NCBI RefSeq assembly: GCF_047663525.1
Contig: NC_092587.1
Span: 144,638,001 to 144,702,000, forward strand
DNA length: 64,000 nucleotides
Origin: Anas platyrhynchos
Taxonomy: Eukaryota; Chordata; Aves; Anseriformes; Anatidae
Direction of reading: 5' to 3'
Both the position numbers and the translations under genes were made by a program. Under the pieces are notes generated by a model, which was not told the DNA's origin, did no database searches, and saw only the letters and a program-made list of their open reading frames with translations. Positions 54,601 through 61,900 of this stretch are shown piece after piece (the stretch's first letter is position 1; every line of letters begins with the position of its first letter).

Positions 54601-56723
54601 AAGACCAGACTTAGGGTATGAGCAGCACAACCCGTCCTTACCACAGTTTAGCCATTTCAGCCCTGAGGACAAAAAAAGGAAGGAAGGGGTGGGGGCATTC
54701 ATCAACTGTGCCATCTTCTTCGCCACGGCATCTCACAGTCAGCGACTGCACTCGATAGGTGACACAGCAGAAGCACAGGCCGCTCATCACAGCAGTATTT
54801 CCAGGTCAAAATGTGTAAGTTTACAGTGGAGCAGGCCTTACAGGCTTAGTATTCCGAAATTTAGTGGTACTTTATCGCGATTAATTCCACTGTTTCACGA
54901 GGGAAAGAACTGGGACTTGGGACAAAAAAAAAGAATTATTCTTCTTTTCCCTTCTGAAAAGAAAACTATATATACATACCAATTAGCACCTTTATTTTCT
55001 GGCATTAAATGAAACCTAAGGCAGCCCATCATCAGACTGGGAATTTAAAACTTCCCAGCTTTCATTATACATTTTAGACTTCGTGTAATGGTGGGCATGC
55101 AATAATCCACAACAAGGTAAGCAGTTCACCTTTCTTCCCTGAGGCAGGATTATATATATATGTGCAGAGGTTTTTAAGAACAGGTTAGACAATCCTTCAA
55201 GATTTCATACTCTCTACCTACCCTGTTCCAGTGCTCAAGAACACTTTAAATTTTACCTACAGTCTGACCTAATTATCACTTTTCCATATGCAGCTCATGT
55301 TCTACTCTTAGAAGACACTGATAACAGCTGTTTGTCCCTATCTATAGTATCTTCCTCCATTTCTGAAATTTATTACCATGTACGTTATTTGTCCCTTAAC
55401 CATTCTGCTTTGTAGAATAAGCTAGAACTTTCAAAACTGAGGCTTTTCCTTAAATGTCTTACTCTCGTTATGCTCCCACAGACTTTCTAGGACCTTCATC
55501 TGGATATCCAGGTGCCAGAACTTCTTCACGTAGCTGATCTCTCCTCCAAATGGCGGTATTAAACAAATGTGCTCTACTATCCCCATTACTTTGAACTGCT
55601 GCAATTTCATCTCCTGTTCCACCACTCCTCTTTCGTTTTCTTCCCGCTCATGTGGCCTTTCATTCCCTGAACCCTGCTATCTGTACCACACTTGGCCACC
55701 CTTATCTTTTACAAGCAAGCTTTGAGTGACTATGTATTTCTGGTTGCGTTTCTGCAAACTAAGATATTTTTCAGTTGCCTCTAAACAACGAAAATTCTCT
55801 ACAAGATTAATTTCTTAAAACAATCACTATTGCATGGTAATTCTCACTCTGTGAAAGCTACAACACTTCACATTAGATCATACACTGCTGTTTAAGAATG
55901 TCAGCTTGTTTACTTTTGCTTTTGTTTTTAAACTAAGTGGAGATATATTCTAGTTTGCATATGGAATAGTATCTTGTCTCTTTTTCAATAGGGAAATGTG
56001 AAAGCCCAGCTGCCTTAGGTAGTAACAATGAACTACACCTTAAATGCAGAACCTGTTTAAACAGTTTAAAAAAGAAAAAAACACTGGAATGGGTAAAGAC
56101 CAAGTTCAGGAGGTAGGCCACAGAACCAGAGCCACTAATCTTGAAGTGAATGGTAATGAAAGTCAATGATGAAAGTCCTCAAAGCCTGTTCTTACTGGCA
56201 CTAATTAGCATTTTTGGTAGATGGAGATGAAATGGTGAACACACATGGAGACTTCCCTGCCCTGGATATATCATGTTCCATCAAGCAGTAGAAAGGCAAT
56301 GCTAGCCAGCAGCGACACTTGCGTTGTGACTTTTGTCAACAAGTAACAATAGAACAGTTATCAACAACAACCGCAACACCCAAACAGAATATTCTGGGGG
56401 CGTTTTGAACCCCAAGTCATTTTAGTGTTCAACATGAATATACCTAATGCCAACAACCGAAGTGCTTTTATGGGGACAGCGAATCCTTAGGATTACTCTG
56501 AGACAATAGCTGCAGATCTGAAGCTATGCTGCTACATCTAGAGGGAAACATAGCCCTGGCTTGATGTGCAATGCACAGAAAGTAAGTTACACATATTCAC
56601 TGATGTCAGCTATTATAAAGGATGACCTGTTTTGCTTCTGTTAATAAAAACAAAAGCAAAAACATGCTATTTGCTATGCTGCTCCATGTGACGTGCTATA
56701 AATATACTTACATCTTTTGCCAT
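18487..56723 (-). CDS. TFDP1: TFDP1: transcription factor DP-1, E2F dimer partner, eleven coding exons, complete
   Basis: Joined on the minus strand, exons 56723-56712, 44190-44124, 33835-33729, 29341-29220, 27624-27459, 27262-27119, 23648-23580, 22525-22374, 21671-21505, 20919-20838 and 18634-18487 give 411 residues plus stop (human 410). All introns are GT-AG and phases agree. DP-1 is nuclear and binds DNA only as a heterodimer with E2F1-6, controlling S-phase genes, with pocket proteins (RB family) repressing the complex. Visible parts: N-terminal region 1-102; winged-helix DNA-binding domain about 115-195 with the RRRVYD motif at 166-171; coiled-coil/dimerization region from about 207 to 350; acidic tail 394-411. 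The N-terminal [20 protein letters not shown] and the C-terminal [10 protein letters not shown] identify TFDP1 rather than TFDP2. Five of ten introns exceed 2 kb. The promoter is a CpG island at about 56.9-58.6 kb. Confidence 0.97.
20838..20919 (-). CDS. TFDP1: TFDP1 coding exon 11
   Basis: It encodes [20 protein letters not shown] and then GTRFSAS, residues 336-363, a Ser-rich linker. The donor is GTGAGT, phase 2. It is more diverged than exons 6-10. Confidence 0.94.
21505..21671 (-). CDS. TFDP1: TFDP1 coding exon 10 (dimerization domain)
   Basis: It encodes [20 protein letters not shown] and continues [20 protein letters not shown], residues 280-336. It is nearly identical to human DP-1, with I for M near the end of the exon. 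The donor is GTTAGT, phase 1. Confidence 0.95.
22374..22525 (-). CDS. TFDP1: TFDP1 coding exon 9 (dimerization domain)
   Basis: It encodes [20 protein letters not shown] and then [20 protein letters not shown], residues 230-280. It ends at GTGAGT in phase 2. A proline-rich linker joins the coiled coil to the beta-rich half of the dimerization domain. Confidence 0.95.
22924..22941. repeat. Poly-A run in TFDP1 intron 8
   Basis: Eighteen consecutive A on the plus strand. No adjoining element was recognised. Confidence 0.8.
23580..23648 (-). CDS. TFDP1: TFDP1 coding exon 8 (coiled coil)
   Basis: This 69-base in-frame exon encodes [20 protein letters not shown] and then ILQ, residues 207-229, a charged heptad-like helix used for E2F dimerization. 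The donor is GTACAG. Confidence 0.95.
23649..27118. other. TFDP1 intron 7
   Basis: 3.47 kb between exons 7 and 8, AT-rich. It contains a probable ancient CR1/L3-like remnant at about 23.93-24.79 kb. No further exon was recognised. Confidence 0.7.
23930..24790 (+). mobile_element. Probable ancient CR1/L3-like remnant, sense
   Basis: Phrases such as 'caaggtgacagaatttgctgac' at 24,208-24,229 (reverse-transcriptase FADD region) and, 500 bases on, 'gaagataactataaaccagg...gtggagaaa'-like sequence occur in the order and spacing of old amniote CR1 copies. Many indels make exact ends uncertain. Confidence 0.45.
27119..27262 (-). CDS. TFDP1: TFDP1 coding exon 7 (RRXYD motif of the DNA-binding domain)
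   Basis: It encodes [20 protein letters not shown] and then [20 protein letters not shown], residues 159-206. RRRVYD is the DNA-contact motif shared by E2F and DP proteins. The acceptor is a tandem NAGNAG: using the upstream AG starts the exon at 27265 and inserts one Gln before Ala159. Confidence 0.96.
27459..27624 (-). CDS. TFDP1: TFDP1 coding exon 6 (start of DNA-binding domain)
   Basis: It encodes [20 protein letters not shown] and then [20 protein letters not shown], residues 103-158, the first helices of the winged-helix fold. It ends ...SPNES at a GTAAGT donor, phase 0. The next intron is only 196 bases. Confidence 0.96.
28094..28489 (+). mobile_element. CR1 retrotransposon 3' fragment, sense
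   Basis: About 395 bases covering the C-terminal codons of CR1 ORF2 and the 3' UTR, ending in CTATGATTCTATG. A frame covering 28,048-28,524 is still open, so it is little decayed. It lies in TFDP1 intron 5, antisense to that gene. Confidence 0.93.
29220..29341 (-). CDS. TFDP1: TFDP1 coding exon 5 (residues 63-103)
   Basis: It encodes [20 protein letters not shown] and then [20 protein letters not shown], a Ser/Thr/Pro-rich region before the DNA-binding domain. This is the most diverged exon relative to human. The donor is GTGAGC, phase 2. Confidence 0.95.
29342..33728. other. TFDP1 intron 4
   Basis: 4.39 kb of AT-rich non-coding DNA. No repeats or exons were recognised apart from short A and T runs. 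Confidence 0.7.
33729..33835 (-). CDS. TFDP1: TFDP1 coding exon 4 (residues 27-62)
   Basis: It encodes [20 protein letters not shown] and continues [15 protein letters not shown]. The acceptor is TTTTTAG and the donor GTAAGG. It differs from human at a few positions only, such as L for V and T for A. Confidence 0.95.
36170..36850 (+). mobile_element. Old 5'-truncated CR1 copy, sense
   Basis: About 680 bases follow the CR1 ORF2 3' half in order: the 'aagaaggcttaacagc...gggctgcatt' segment, then 'ctgttcaactttggggcc', then 'gagaagctgagggagct', and the end '...agattggatggcctccag'. All coding frames are broken by indels and stops. Confidence 0.75.
38555..38577. repeat. Poly-C/poly-A junction
   Basis: Twelve C followed by eleven A in TFDP1 intron 3. 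The length is likely polymorphic. Confidence 0.85.
44124..44190 (-). CDS. TFDP1: TFDP1 coding exon 3 (residues 5-27)
   Basis: It encodes [20 protein letters not shown] and then GK, between TTTAATAG and GTAAGA. It lies alone between introns of 12.5 kb and 10.3 kb. Exact agreement with the mammalian DP-1 N-terminus makes the call firm. Confidence 0.95.
49412..49477 (-). mobile_element. CR1 3'-tail fragment, antisense
   Basis: A 65-base piece of the CR1 3' end ('ctaggttggaagagacctc', 'agatcatcgagtccaacctc'). The subfamily differs in wording from the copies at 15.5 and 28 kb. Extreme 5' truncation. Confidence 0.8.
54420..54610. other. CpG-rich cluster within TFDP1 intron 2
   Basis: About 190 bases with many CpG and GCGC steps in AT-rich surroundings. 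It could be an internal or alternative promoter or an enhancer. No TATA box or clear splice donor was assigned. Confidence 0.4.
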
Positions 56724-56765
56724 GTTACCAAAGACTAGAAACCAATCCTCTTAAAATCTTGATGG
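56712..56765 (-). CDS. TFDP1: TFDP1 exon 2: end of 5' UTR plus first four codons
   Basis: The coding part is 56723-56712 (ATG GCA AAA GAT, MAKD) followed by a GTAAGT donor. The start context is strong (A at -3, G at +4). The upstream boundary at 56765 is set by a CCTGCAG acceptor in minus-strand reading. A later TTTCTAG acceptor would shorten the UTR but leave the coding part unchanged. The [15 protein letters not shown] junction matches human DP-1. Confidence 0.9.
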
Positions 56766-57306
56766 CTGCAGGACACGGAGACAATGATGCTATTTTCTAG
56801 AAAGCAAGAAAAGCCAACATCAGCTCTAAAAAACAGGAGGAGGGAAAAGTTTGTTCCCCGTTTAAATCAGCGCCTACCCCCCGACACGTTCTGCTTTGGG
56901 AAGAAAGAAGCGTTTTTGAGGAGGGGAAAGTTTTGTGCCAGCACCGGCCGGCCCCCCCAAGCCCCCCGGGCCGATCTGACACGTGGGGCGCGCCGCCTCT
57001 GGGAGTCGCCCTGGCGGGGCGCCCTTCCCCCGGCCGAGCCCAGCGGGGGCAGCGCTCCCTCGGCCGCCTCCTCCCCACCCCCGTTGGCGGCAGCAAGCAG
57101 GCCTCGGAGGGGGGAGTCGGGGACGAGGACGTCTCCCCCGGGGGGGCCTTCAGCACCTCCCCCCTTCCTCCTTTTCTTCCTCCTCCTCCTCGCAGCGGGC
57201 GGCAGAGGCTGGCAGCGCCTCGGGCAGCCCCCCTTCGCTCCCTCCTTCCCTCCTCCCCCTCCGCGCCCCCCGCCCAGGGCCTCACCACCCGTGCTTAGCC
57301 CTGCGC

Positions 57307-57347
57307 CTCCCTCCTCCTCCTCCTCCTCCTCCTCCTCCTCCTCCTTC
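57307..57347. repeat. (CTC)n / (GGA)n microsatellite in the CpG island
   Basis: About twelve nearly perfect CTC units. The minus strand is pure purine (GGA repeat), a class able to form unusual DNA structures. Confidence 0.9.
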
Positions 57348-57584
57348 TGGCAGCCAGGGGCCGCCCGCATCGCTTGGGGGGCACCGAGAGCGAGGACGAG
57401 AGACGAGGGGGGGGCACGACAGCCTAGGAGAGCACCCCCGCGGCTCTCCCCATCCTCCCTTCACCCACCTGAGCGGCCGAAGGCGGAGAGCGCCGGCTCC
57501 ATCCCCCAGCCAGGGAGCCGGAGCGGCACGGGCAGCACCACCACGACCACTAGCAGCACCAGGAGGAGCAGTACCAAGAGGAGC

Positions 57585-57627
57585 AGTGCCAGCAGCAGGA
57601 GCAGCAGGAGCAGCAGGAGCAGCAGCA
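57585..57627. repeat. Imperfect (AGCAGG)n triplet repeat
   Basis: AGCAGG/AGCAGC-type units inside the CpG island. On the minus strand they read as Leu-rich, on the plus strand as Ser/Arg-rich. Neither looks like real coding. Confidence 0.8.
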
Positions 57628-57772
57628 CCCCAGCACCCGCCGCGCTGCAGCGGACGCTCCCCACTGCACATGTGCGGCGGCGGCGGCGCGCGCGGGCCCC
57701 GGCGGGAGGGAGGGAGAGGAGGGAGGGGGCAGGGGCGGAGGGAGCCGGCACCAACGCTCCCTGACGAGACCC

Positions 57773-57793
57773 GGGGGGGGGGGGGGGGGGGGG
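57773..57793 (+). repeat. Poly-G run of 21 bases
   Basis: An uninterrupted G tract in the CpG island. The exact length may be affected by assembly error. On the minus strand it is poly-C. Confidence 0.85.
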
Positions 57794-58153
57794 TTGGCGG
57801 CACCGCACCAACGGTCACAACCGCCCCAACGGCCGCCGCGGGGACCCCAGCGCGGGTGTCCCCCGCGCTCCCTTCCCCTCAGGGCTTGATGGGGCGAGGG
57901 GGGCGCTGAGGGGGTCCCGCTGCGGGCTGCGAGGGCCCCGTCACGGCCCTGCCCCCCCCGCGCCTCACGCAGCCGTGGGCTCGCCCGCGGCCCTCGCACA
58001 CCTGCGCGGCCCCGCCGACGGTTGGAAAAGGGGAGGGAAGGGGGGGGGGGGCGTTAATAACCCCCTCCACCCTTTTTCCCTTTTTTTATTTTTTTAAATT
58101 ATTTCTATTATTTTCGCCATCGCCGCCCGTTAGCCCAGCGGCCGCGGCGGTGG

Positions 58154-58190
58154 CGGTTGGGAGGTGACGGTTGGGAGGTGACGGTTGGTT
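58154..58190. repeat. 14-bp tandem repeat with MYB-like cores
   Basis: The unit CGGTTGGGAGGTGA is present twice in full plus nine bases of a third copy. On the minus strand each copy gives CAACCG, a match to the MYB core YAACNG. A poly-G run follows directly at 58190-58200. Confidence 0.7.
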
Positions 58191-58247
58191 GGGGGGGGGG
58201 ATTGAAACTTACACTTTTGTGCGTCCCACCGGCGTGACGCTGCGCGC

Positions 58248-58255
58248 TGACGTCA
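58248..58255. promoter_or_regulatory. Palindromic CRE (TGACGTCA)
   Basis: A perfect CREB/ATF consensus inside the CpG island. A second TGACG half-site lies at 58235-58239. Function is inferred from the motif and its promoter position. Confidence 0.6.
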
Positions 58256-58347
58256 CGGGGGTGTAGCGTGCCTTGCACGGGCACACGCCGAGCGCTCCGG
58301 GCCGCCCGCCCCGCCCGCCCTCCCTCCGCGGGCACGAGGGAGGGCAG

Positions 58348-58359
58348 CGAGCATGCGCG
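58348..58359. promoter_or_regulatory. NRF1-like site
   Basis: CGAGCATGCGCG matches the 12-base NRF1 consensus YGCGCAYGCGCR at 11 positions. It lies five bases before the E2F-like site, a common pairing in CpG-island promoters. Confidence 0.4.
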
Positions 58360-58363
58360 CCGC

Positions 58364-58373
58364 TTTTCGCGCC
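58364..58373 (+). promoter_or_regulatory. E2F/DP-type site (TTTTCGCGCC)
   Basis: The sequence matches the E2F consensus TTTSSCGC. It lies in the CpG island roughly 110 bases from the CRE. TFDP1 encodes the obligate partner of E2F, so the site would allow feedback control. Occupancy is not shown by sequence. Confidence 0.55.
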
Positions 58374-58435
58374 TTTCCCCTCGGCGCCCCGCCTCCCCGC
58401 GCGGGAAGCGCTGCGGGCGCTGCGTGCACTGAGTG

Positions 58436-58468
58436 CGCTGCTGCTGCTGCTGCTACTGCTGCTGCTGG
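58436..58468 (+). repeat. (CTG)n microsatellite
   Basis: About ten CTG units with one CTA interruption, at the outer edge of the CpG island. Confidence 0.9.
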
Positions 58469-58537
58469 TGGCGGCGCGCGCGGAGGGCGGGAAAAGCGGC
58501 GGCGCTGTGGGGGCTGCCCTAATGGCGGGTGGGGATT

Positions 58538-58556
58538 GGGGGGGGGGGGGGGGGGG
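58538..58556 (+). repeat. Poly-G run of 19 bases
   Basis: A second long G tract near the outer end of the island. Shorter G runs occur at 58040-58051 and 58190-58200. Confidence 0.85.
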
Positions 58557-58639
58557 TGCGAGGCTCCTCAGGTGCCTCACGCCCGGCGTCTCCACAGCCC
58601 GGCCGGACCCCCTGTCACCGCCCTGAGCCCTCAACCACC

Positions 58640-58940
58640 CCCCTACCACCAATGTCACCACCAAACCATGTTCCCAAGCACCAGCCCCAACCTCTCCTTG
58701 CACACCCCCAGGGACAGTGACTCCACCACCTCCCTGGGCAACCCGTCCCAGTGCCTGACTGCTCTTTCTGAGCAGAAATGGCTCCTCATTGCCAACCTGA
58801 ACCTCCCCTGGGGCAACCTGAGGCCATTCCCTCTGGTCCTGTCACTGGTTACCTGTGAGAAGAGGCCGTCCCCAGCTCCCCACACCTTCCTTTCAGGTAG
58901 CTGCAGAAAGAAATGCTTCCCAAAAGGCAGCATCTCCTCC
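58640..58940 (-). mobile_element. CR1 fragment next to the TFDP1 CpG island, antisense
   Basis: It carries the CR1 phrases 'gacagtgactccaccacctc', 'cctgactgctctttctgagc', 'cctgaggccattccctct' and 'cctttcaggtagctgcagaa' in antisense order. Read on the minus strand, 58,933-58,655 is open for 92 codons and matches the CR1 ORF2 C-terminus. It starts within about 20 bases of the island's outer end. Confidence 0.88.
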
Positions 58941-61900
58941 TAGTGATGCTGTCAACCCTCCAAGCTATATACATACACACTGAGCCTGTGTACTTAAACT
59001 TTTTTACATCTTTTTTTTTTTGAGAAACTTTGTTCCAGTATCCCCATTACCAGAGGCTCCCATAGGTTCCAGGATGGCACCCTCAACAGAGGTATGGGTA
59101 TGTCTGTCCCAGGGCAAAAAAGGGACTAGAACAAACAAAAAACAAACAAACAAACAAAATGTTTTTAGAAAGGTAATGGTAAGTGACTCTACACAGTTAT
59201 AAGACCTTTCCTCCAACATGCTGAGTTTTACCCCTGAGACTACCTACTGTCACTTTTTGAAAACTCTCCAGTTGAAAACTTGCAGCCTCTCTAGTGCAGA
59301 GGAAAATGGACAGAATCTTTTTATAAATAGAAAGTTGAGAAAATAATTCATAAATGACTGTGATTTTTAGGGCCTAAGAAAACAATACTAGCCTTGTAGA
59401 ACAAAGGAGCAATAACAAAGGGCAGAACGCAAACCTCATACCACCGCTTTTGCAAACTTCACAGCTCTGCAAACGCAAGAATCAAGTCTTTCTTGACCCA
59501 AATCAGTAAAGAAACAGTGATTGAAGACCACCTTATTTAATTACTCAAATTCCTCTATTGACACTTGTGTAATCTCACTGTGTGGAAAAAAATCTTCATT
59601 TCCCTGCTCTCTAGGCATTCCTCTCCTCTTGGTCTCTCTAAAGCTTTTTGGAGCTTCAGGACTTCCTTTGTGTTTGTAGTGGTGAAAGACTGTTTGCAGG
59701 TTTTGTTTTTTTCTTTTTTTTTTCCTTTTTTTTTTTTATTGTGGCCTGTCTCATTTTAAGTGTGCTTGAAAAGGAGAACAGATCACAACTTCAAACAGCG
59801 TCAGCTTGGTGCAACTGTGCAGCAGACTGAGAGAGAGATGTGAAAAACGTGTTTCAGATCATCTAGTCGATAATCAGACACCTGTGACACGCCAGACTAC
59901 GTGCACATGGATGCATTTTGACCTACAGGCTCTGGAACTGGCAGCCACGCCATTTTCAGATAGGGACCTGCAAGAGCTCCCTTCTTAAACAGACACCTCA
60001 CACACCAGCTGATACGCGTGTCAACATTTGGCCTCACTGGGAGGCAGTATCTCCCAATTCTCAAACTTCTGCTCTATTTTAGGAGATAAAAATACAGCTT
60101 GGCATTGTAACGTTGGACGTTTTGCCATTCTCTGACCTAGGTTTTGTCCCCCAGGGCAGGATCAGCTGCCCCGAGGCCATTCAGATTGCCCAGTTTGTCC
60201 TTCAGCTCCAGCAGGAGGGTGCAGTCGTCTCTCATGGTAGCTCACTGTCCTTATGGGCAAGAAGCGTCTCCCACCTAGCAGAGGTAATTACTCAGTGGAG
60301 ATGGTGGAGCACCAAAGAAGAGCACCTGCTAGGCTACTACCTGAAGCTGGTGGATGCTCTCTTCTGCCTTTCCTTTCCCTCAGGGCAGGTTGGACCACAG
60401 GTTTCCTAGCCCTGAGGACATCTTGCTGCTCTTCTTTCTCCTTTCAGGGGTACGGTTGCCTCCTTCATCAGATCAGCTTACCAGTGGATGCCTGGGACTA
60501 GCTGCTGTTTACACACAATTGCCATTTCCAGCCAAACTACTAGCACTGCTAGCACGGCTTGCCTCCTGTCACTCACCGGTCCCGTTTCTTCCATGCTTTG
60601 TGTTGCCCATGTGCTGGAGCACTGCCAGGAATGCTTACCGAGCAAAAGTAGATTCCCTTCTTAGACAAAACCCAGGAGAGCTTTTGTGGTTAGATTGTTT
60701 TGGGTTTGCTCCAAGAGGCAGCAAGGCCAGGCTAGGTTTCCCACACCCTCCATCAAGCATCATCATACAGCACTGATCTCTCAAGCGAGGCACCCTCGCA
60801 TGCCTCTCTGCCCACAAAGCAAAGGATGTCCAACTATACAAATAAAAGGCACTGTGAGGTTTTCTTCTCATTTTTGAGGATTACGGGAAATATGAATTCT
60901 TAAAGCTTTTTAAAAAGCTCCAGGCACCTATGACAGCATTCACTGAGCTACCCTAGGGCGATGCCAGTGTCAACTGCAAGAAGCTACCTCGTAGCTCCCA
61001 CAGAAAGACTTTCCCACTGAGAAACAAGCACAGCCAGCTTTCTATGGGATGAGACCAACACAGGGTAGTTTAGGGTCAATATATAGTGATCTAACACTGG
61101 AAACAGGGAAATGAATCACAAGGTACGATGACAGTCAATACCACCAATTTGCAAACTGTTTTGATTCCTTCTCCCTCATAGACAACAATGAACAAAATTA
61201 GCAATTAAGGGCTAACAAGCAAGAACTGCAGTCCTCAGAGAAAGATGCACAAACCAAGCAACCAGTCTCATTCACCTCCAAAACAAAAAAACAACAGAAC
61301 CACCAAAAAAACAAACAACCAAACAAAAACACAAGATATGCTGAATGAGTTGTTATCTTTCCTTTCTATTCTCTCAAGCTCAGCTTCACCACGTAAATGT
61401 CCTTTCATCATTAATGAAGTTTCTGCTTCGCATCAGCTTTTTTGTGTTCAGATGATGCTGATCATTGGATAAAAGAATGAGATAGACCTCTATCCAACAA
61501 GCTGAAATAAAAAATTCCAGACAAGACCACCTGTTCTTTACCAAATCTTCAACAAATCAGCAGACGTTCCTCTCAGGGGTTCTGGTTCTCTGCTTTATTT
61601 TTATCTCCTTGACACAGAAAGAGTATTCCAGATTACAAGCAGTAAATTCCTGAAAAGCTGCTGCTATATCTAACATGTGCCAATTGCAAAGTTTTCTGCC
61701 CATTTTATATACAGGCATGACAATCATTCAGGAATAAAGCCTTCGTTTCTATCCTAAGACTGTGTCATGGGACTACCCAATTTTGACTTGGAATTACGCA
61801 TGGAGCTGTAACTTACATTTCAGGAAACATTTACAATATCTAAACGTACCTGCAGCTTTCTAGAGGACAGCCCCAACTATCTGGTTGTAAATCAACTTGT

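Larger units (their letters stand above)
44191..56711. other. TFDP1 intron 2
   Basis: 12.5 kb, the largest intron, directly after the four-codon first coding exon. It contains a CR1 tail at 49.4 kb, a 149-codon open frame at 50,427 on the plus strand and a small CpG-rich cluster at 54.42-54.61 kb. No DP-1 exon was recognised inside it. Confidence 0.7.
56870..58620. promoter_or_regulatory. CpG island covering the TFDP1 promoter and presumed non-coding exon 1
   Basis: An abrupt change from AT-rich intron to very GC- and CpG-rich DNA runs for about 1.75 kb. It sits just upstream of the exon with the TFDP1 ATG, as expected for a housekeeping promoter. Exon 1 itself cannot be fixed. Two minus-strand donors are plausible: CAG|GTGGGT with the exon ending at 57469, or GTAAGT with the exon ending at 58213. 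The island contains CTC, CAG and CTG triplet repeats and several poly-G runs, so long open frames in it are compositional. Confidence 0.8.

Noticed and set aside
57461-57811. Leu/Val-rich membrane-like frame on the minus strand in the CpG island
   Set aside because: It comes from AGC/AGG triplet repeats and begins at a TTG codon. Composition explains it. Only the short MEPALSAFGRS uORF inside it was kept, as a hypothesis.
56784-57909. Long plus- and minus-strand ORFs of 160-330 codons across the CpG island
   Set aside because: Pro/Arg/Ser/Ala-rich low complexity in overlapping frames on both strands, as expected from stop-poor GC-rich DNA.
58403-58500. Signal-peptide-like Leu-rich frame on the plus strand (ALRALRALSA followed by a Leu run and VAARAEGG)
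   Set aside because: It is a translation of the CTG repeat and has no in-frame ATG upstream. The only start offered is a distant TTG. No downstream exon could be joined.
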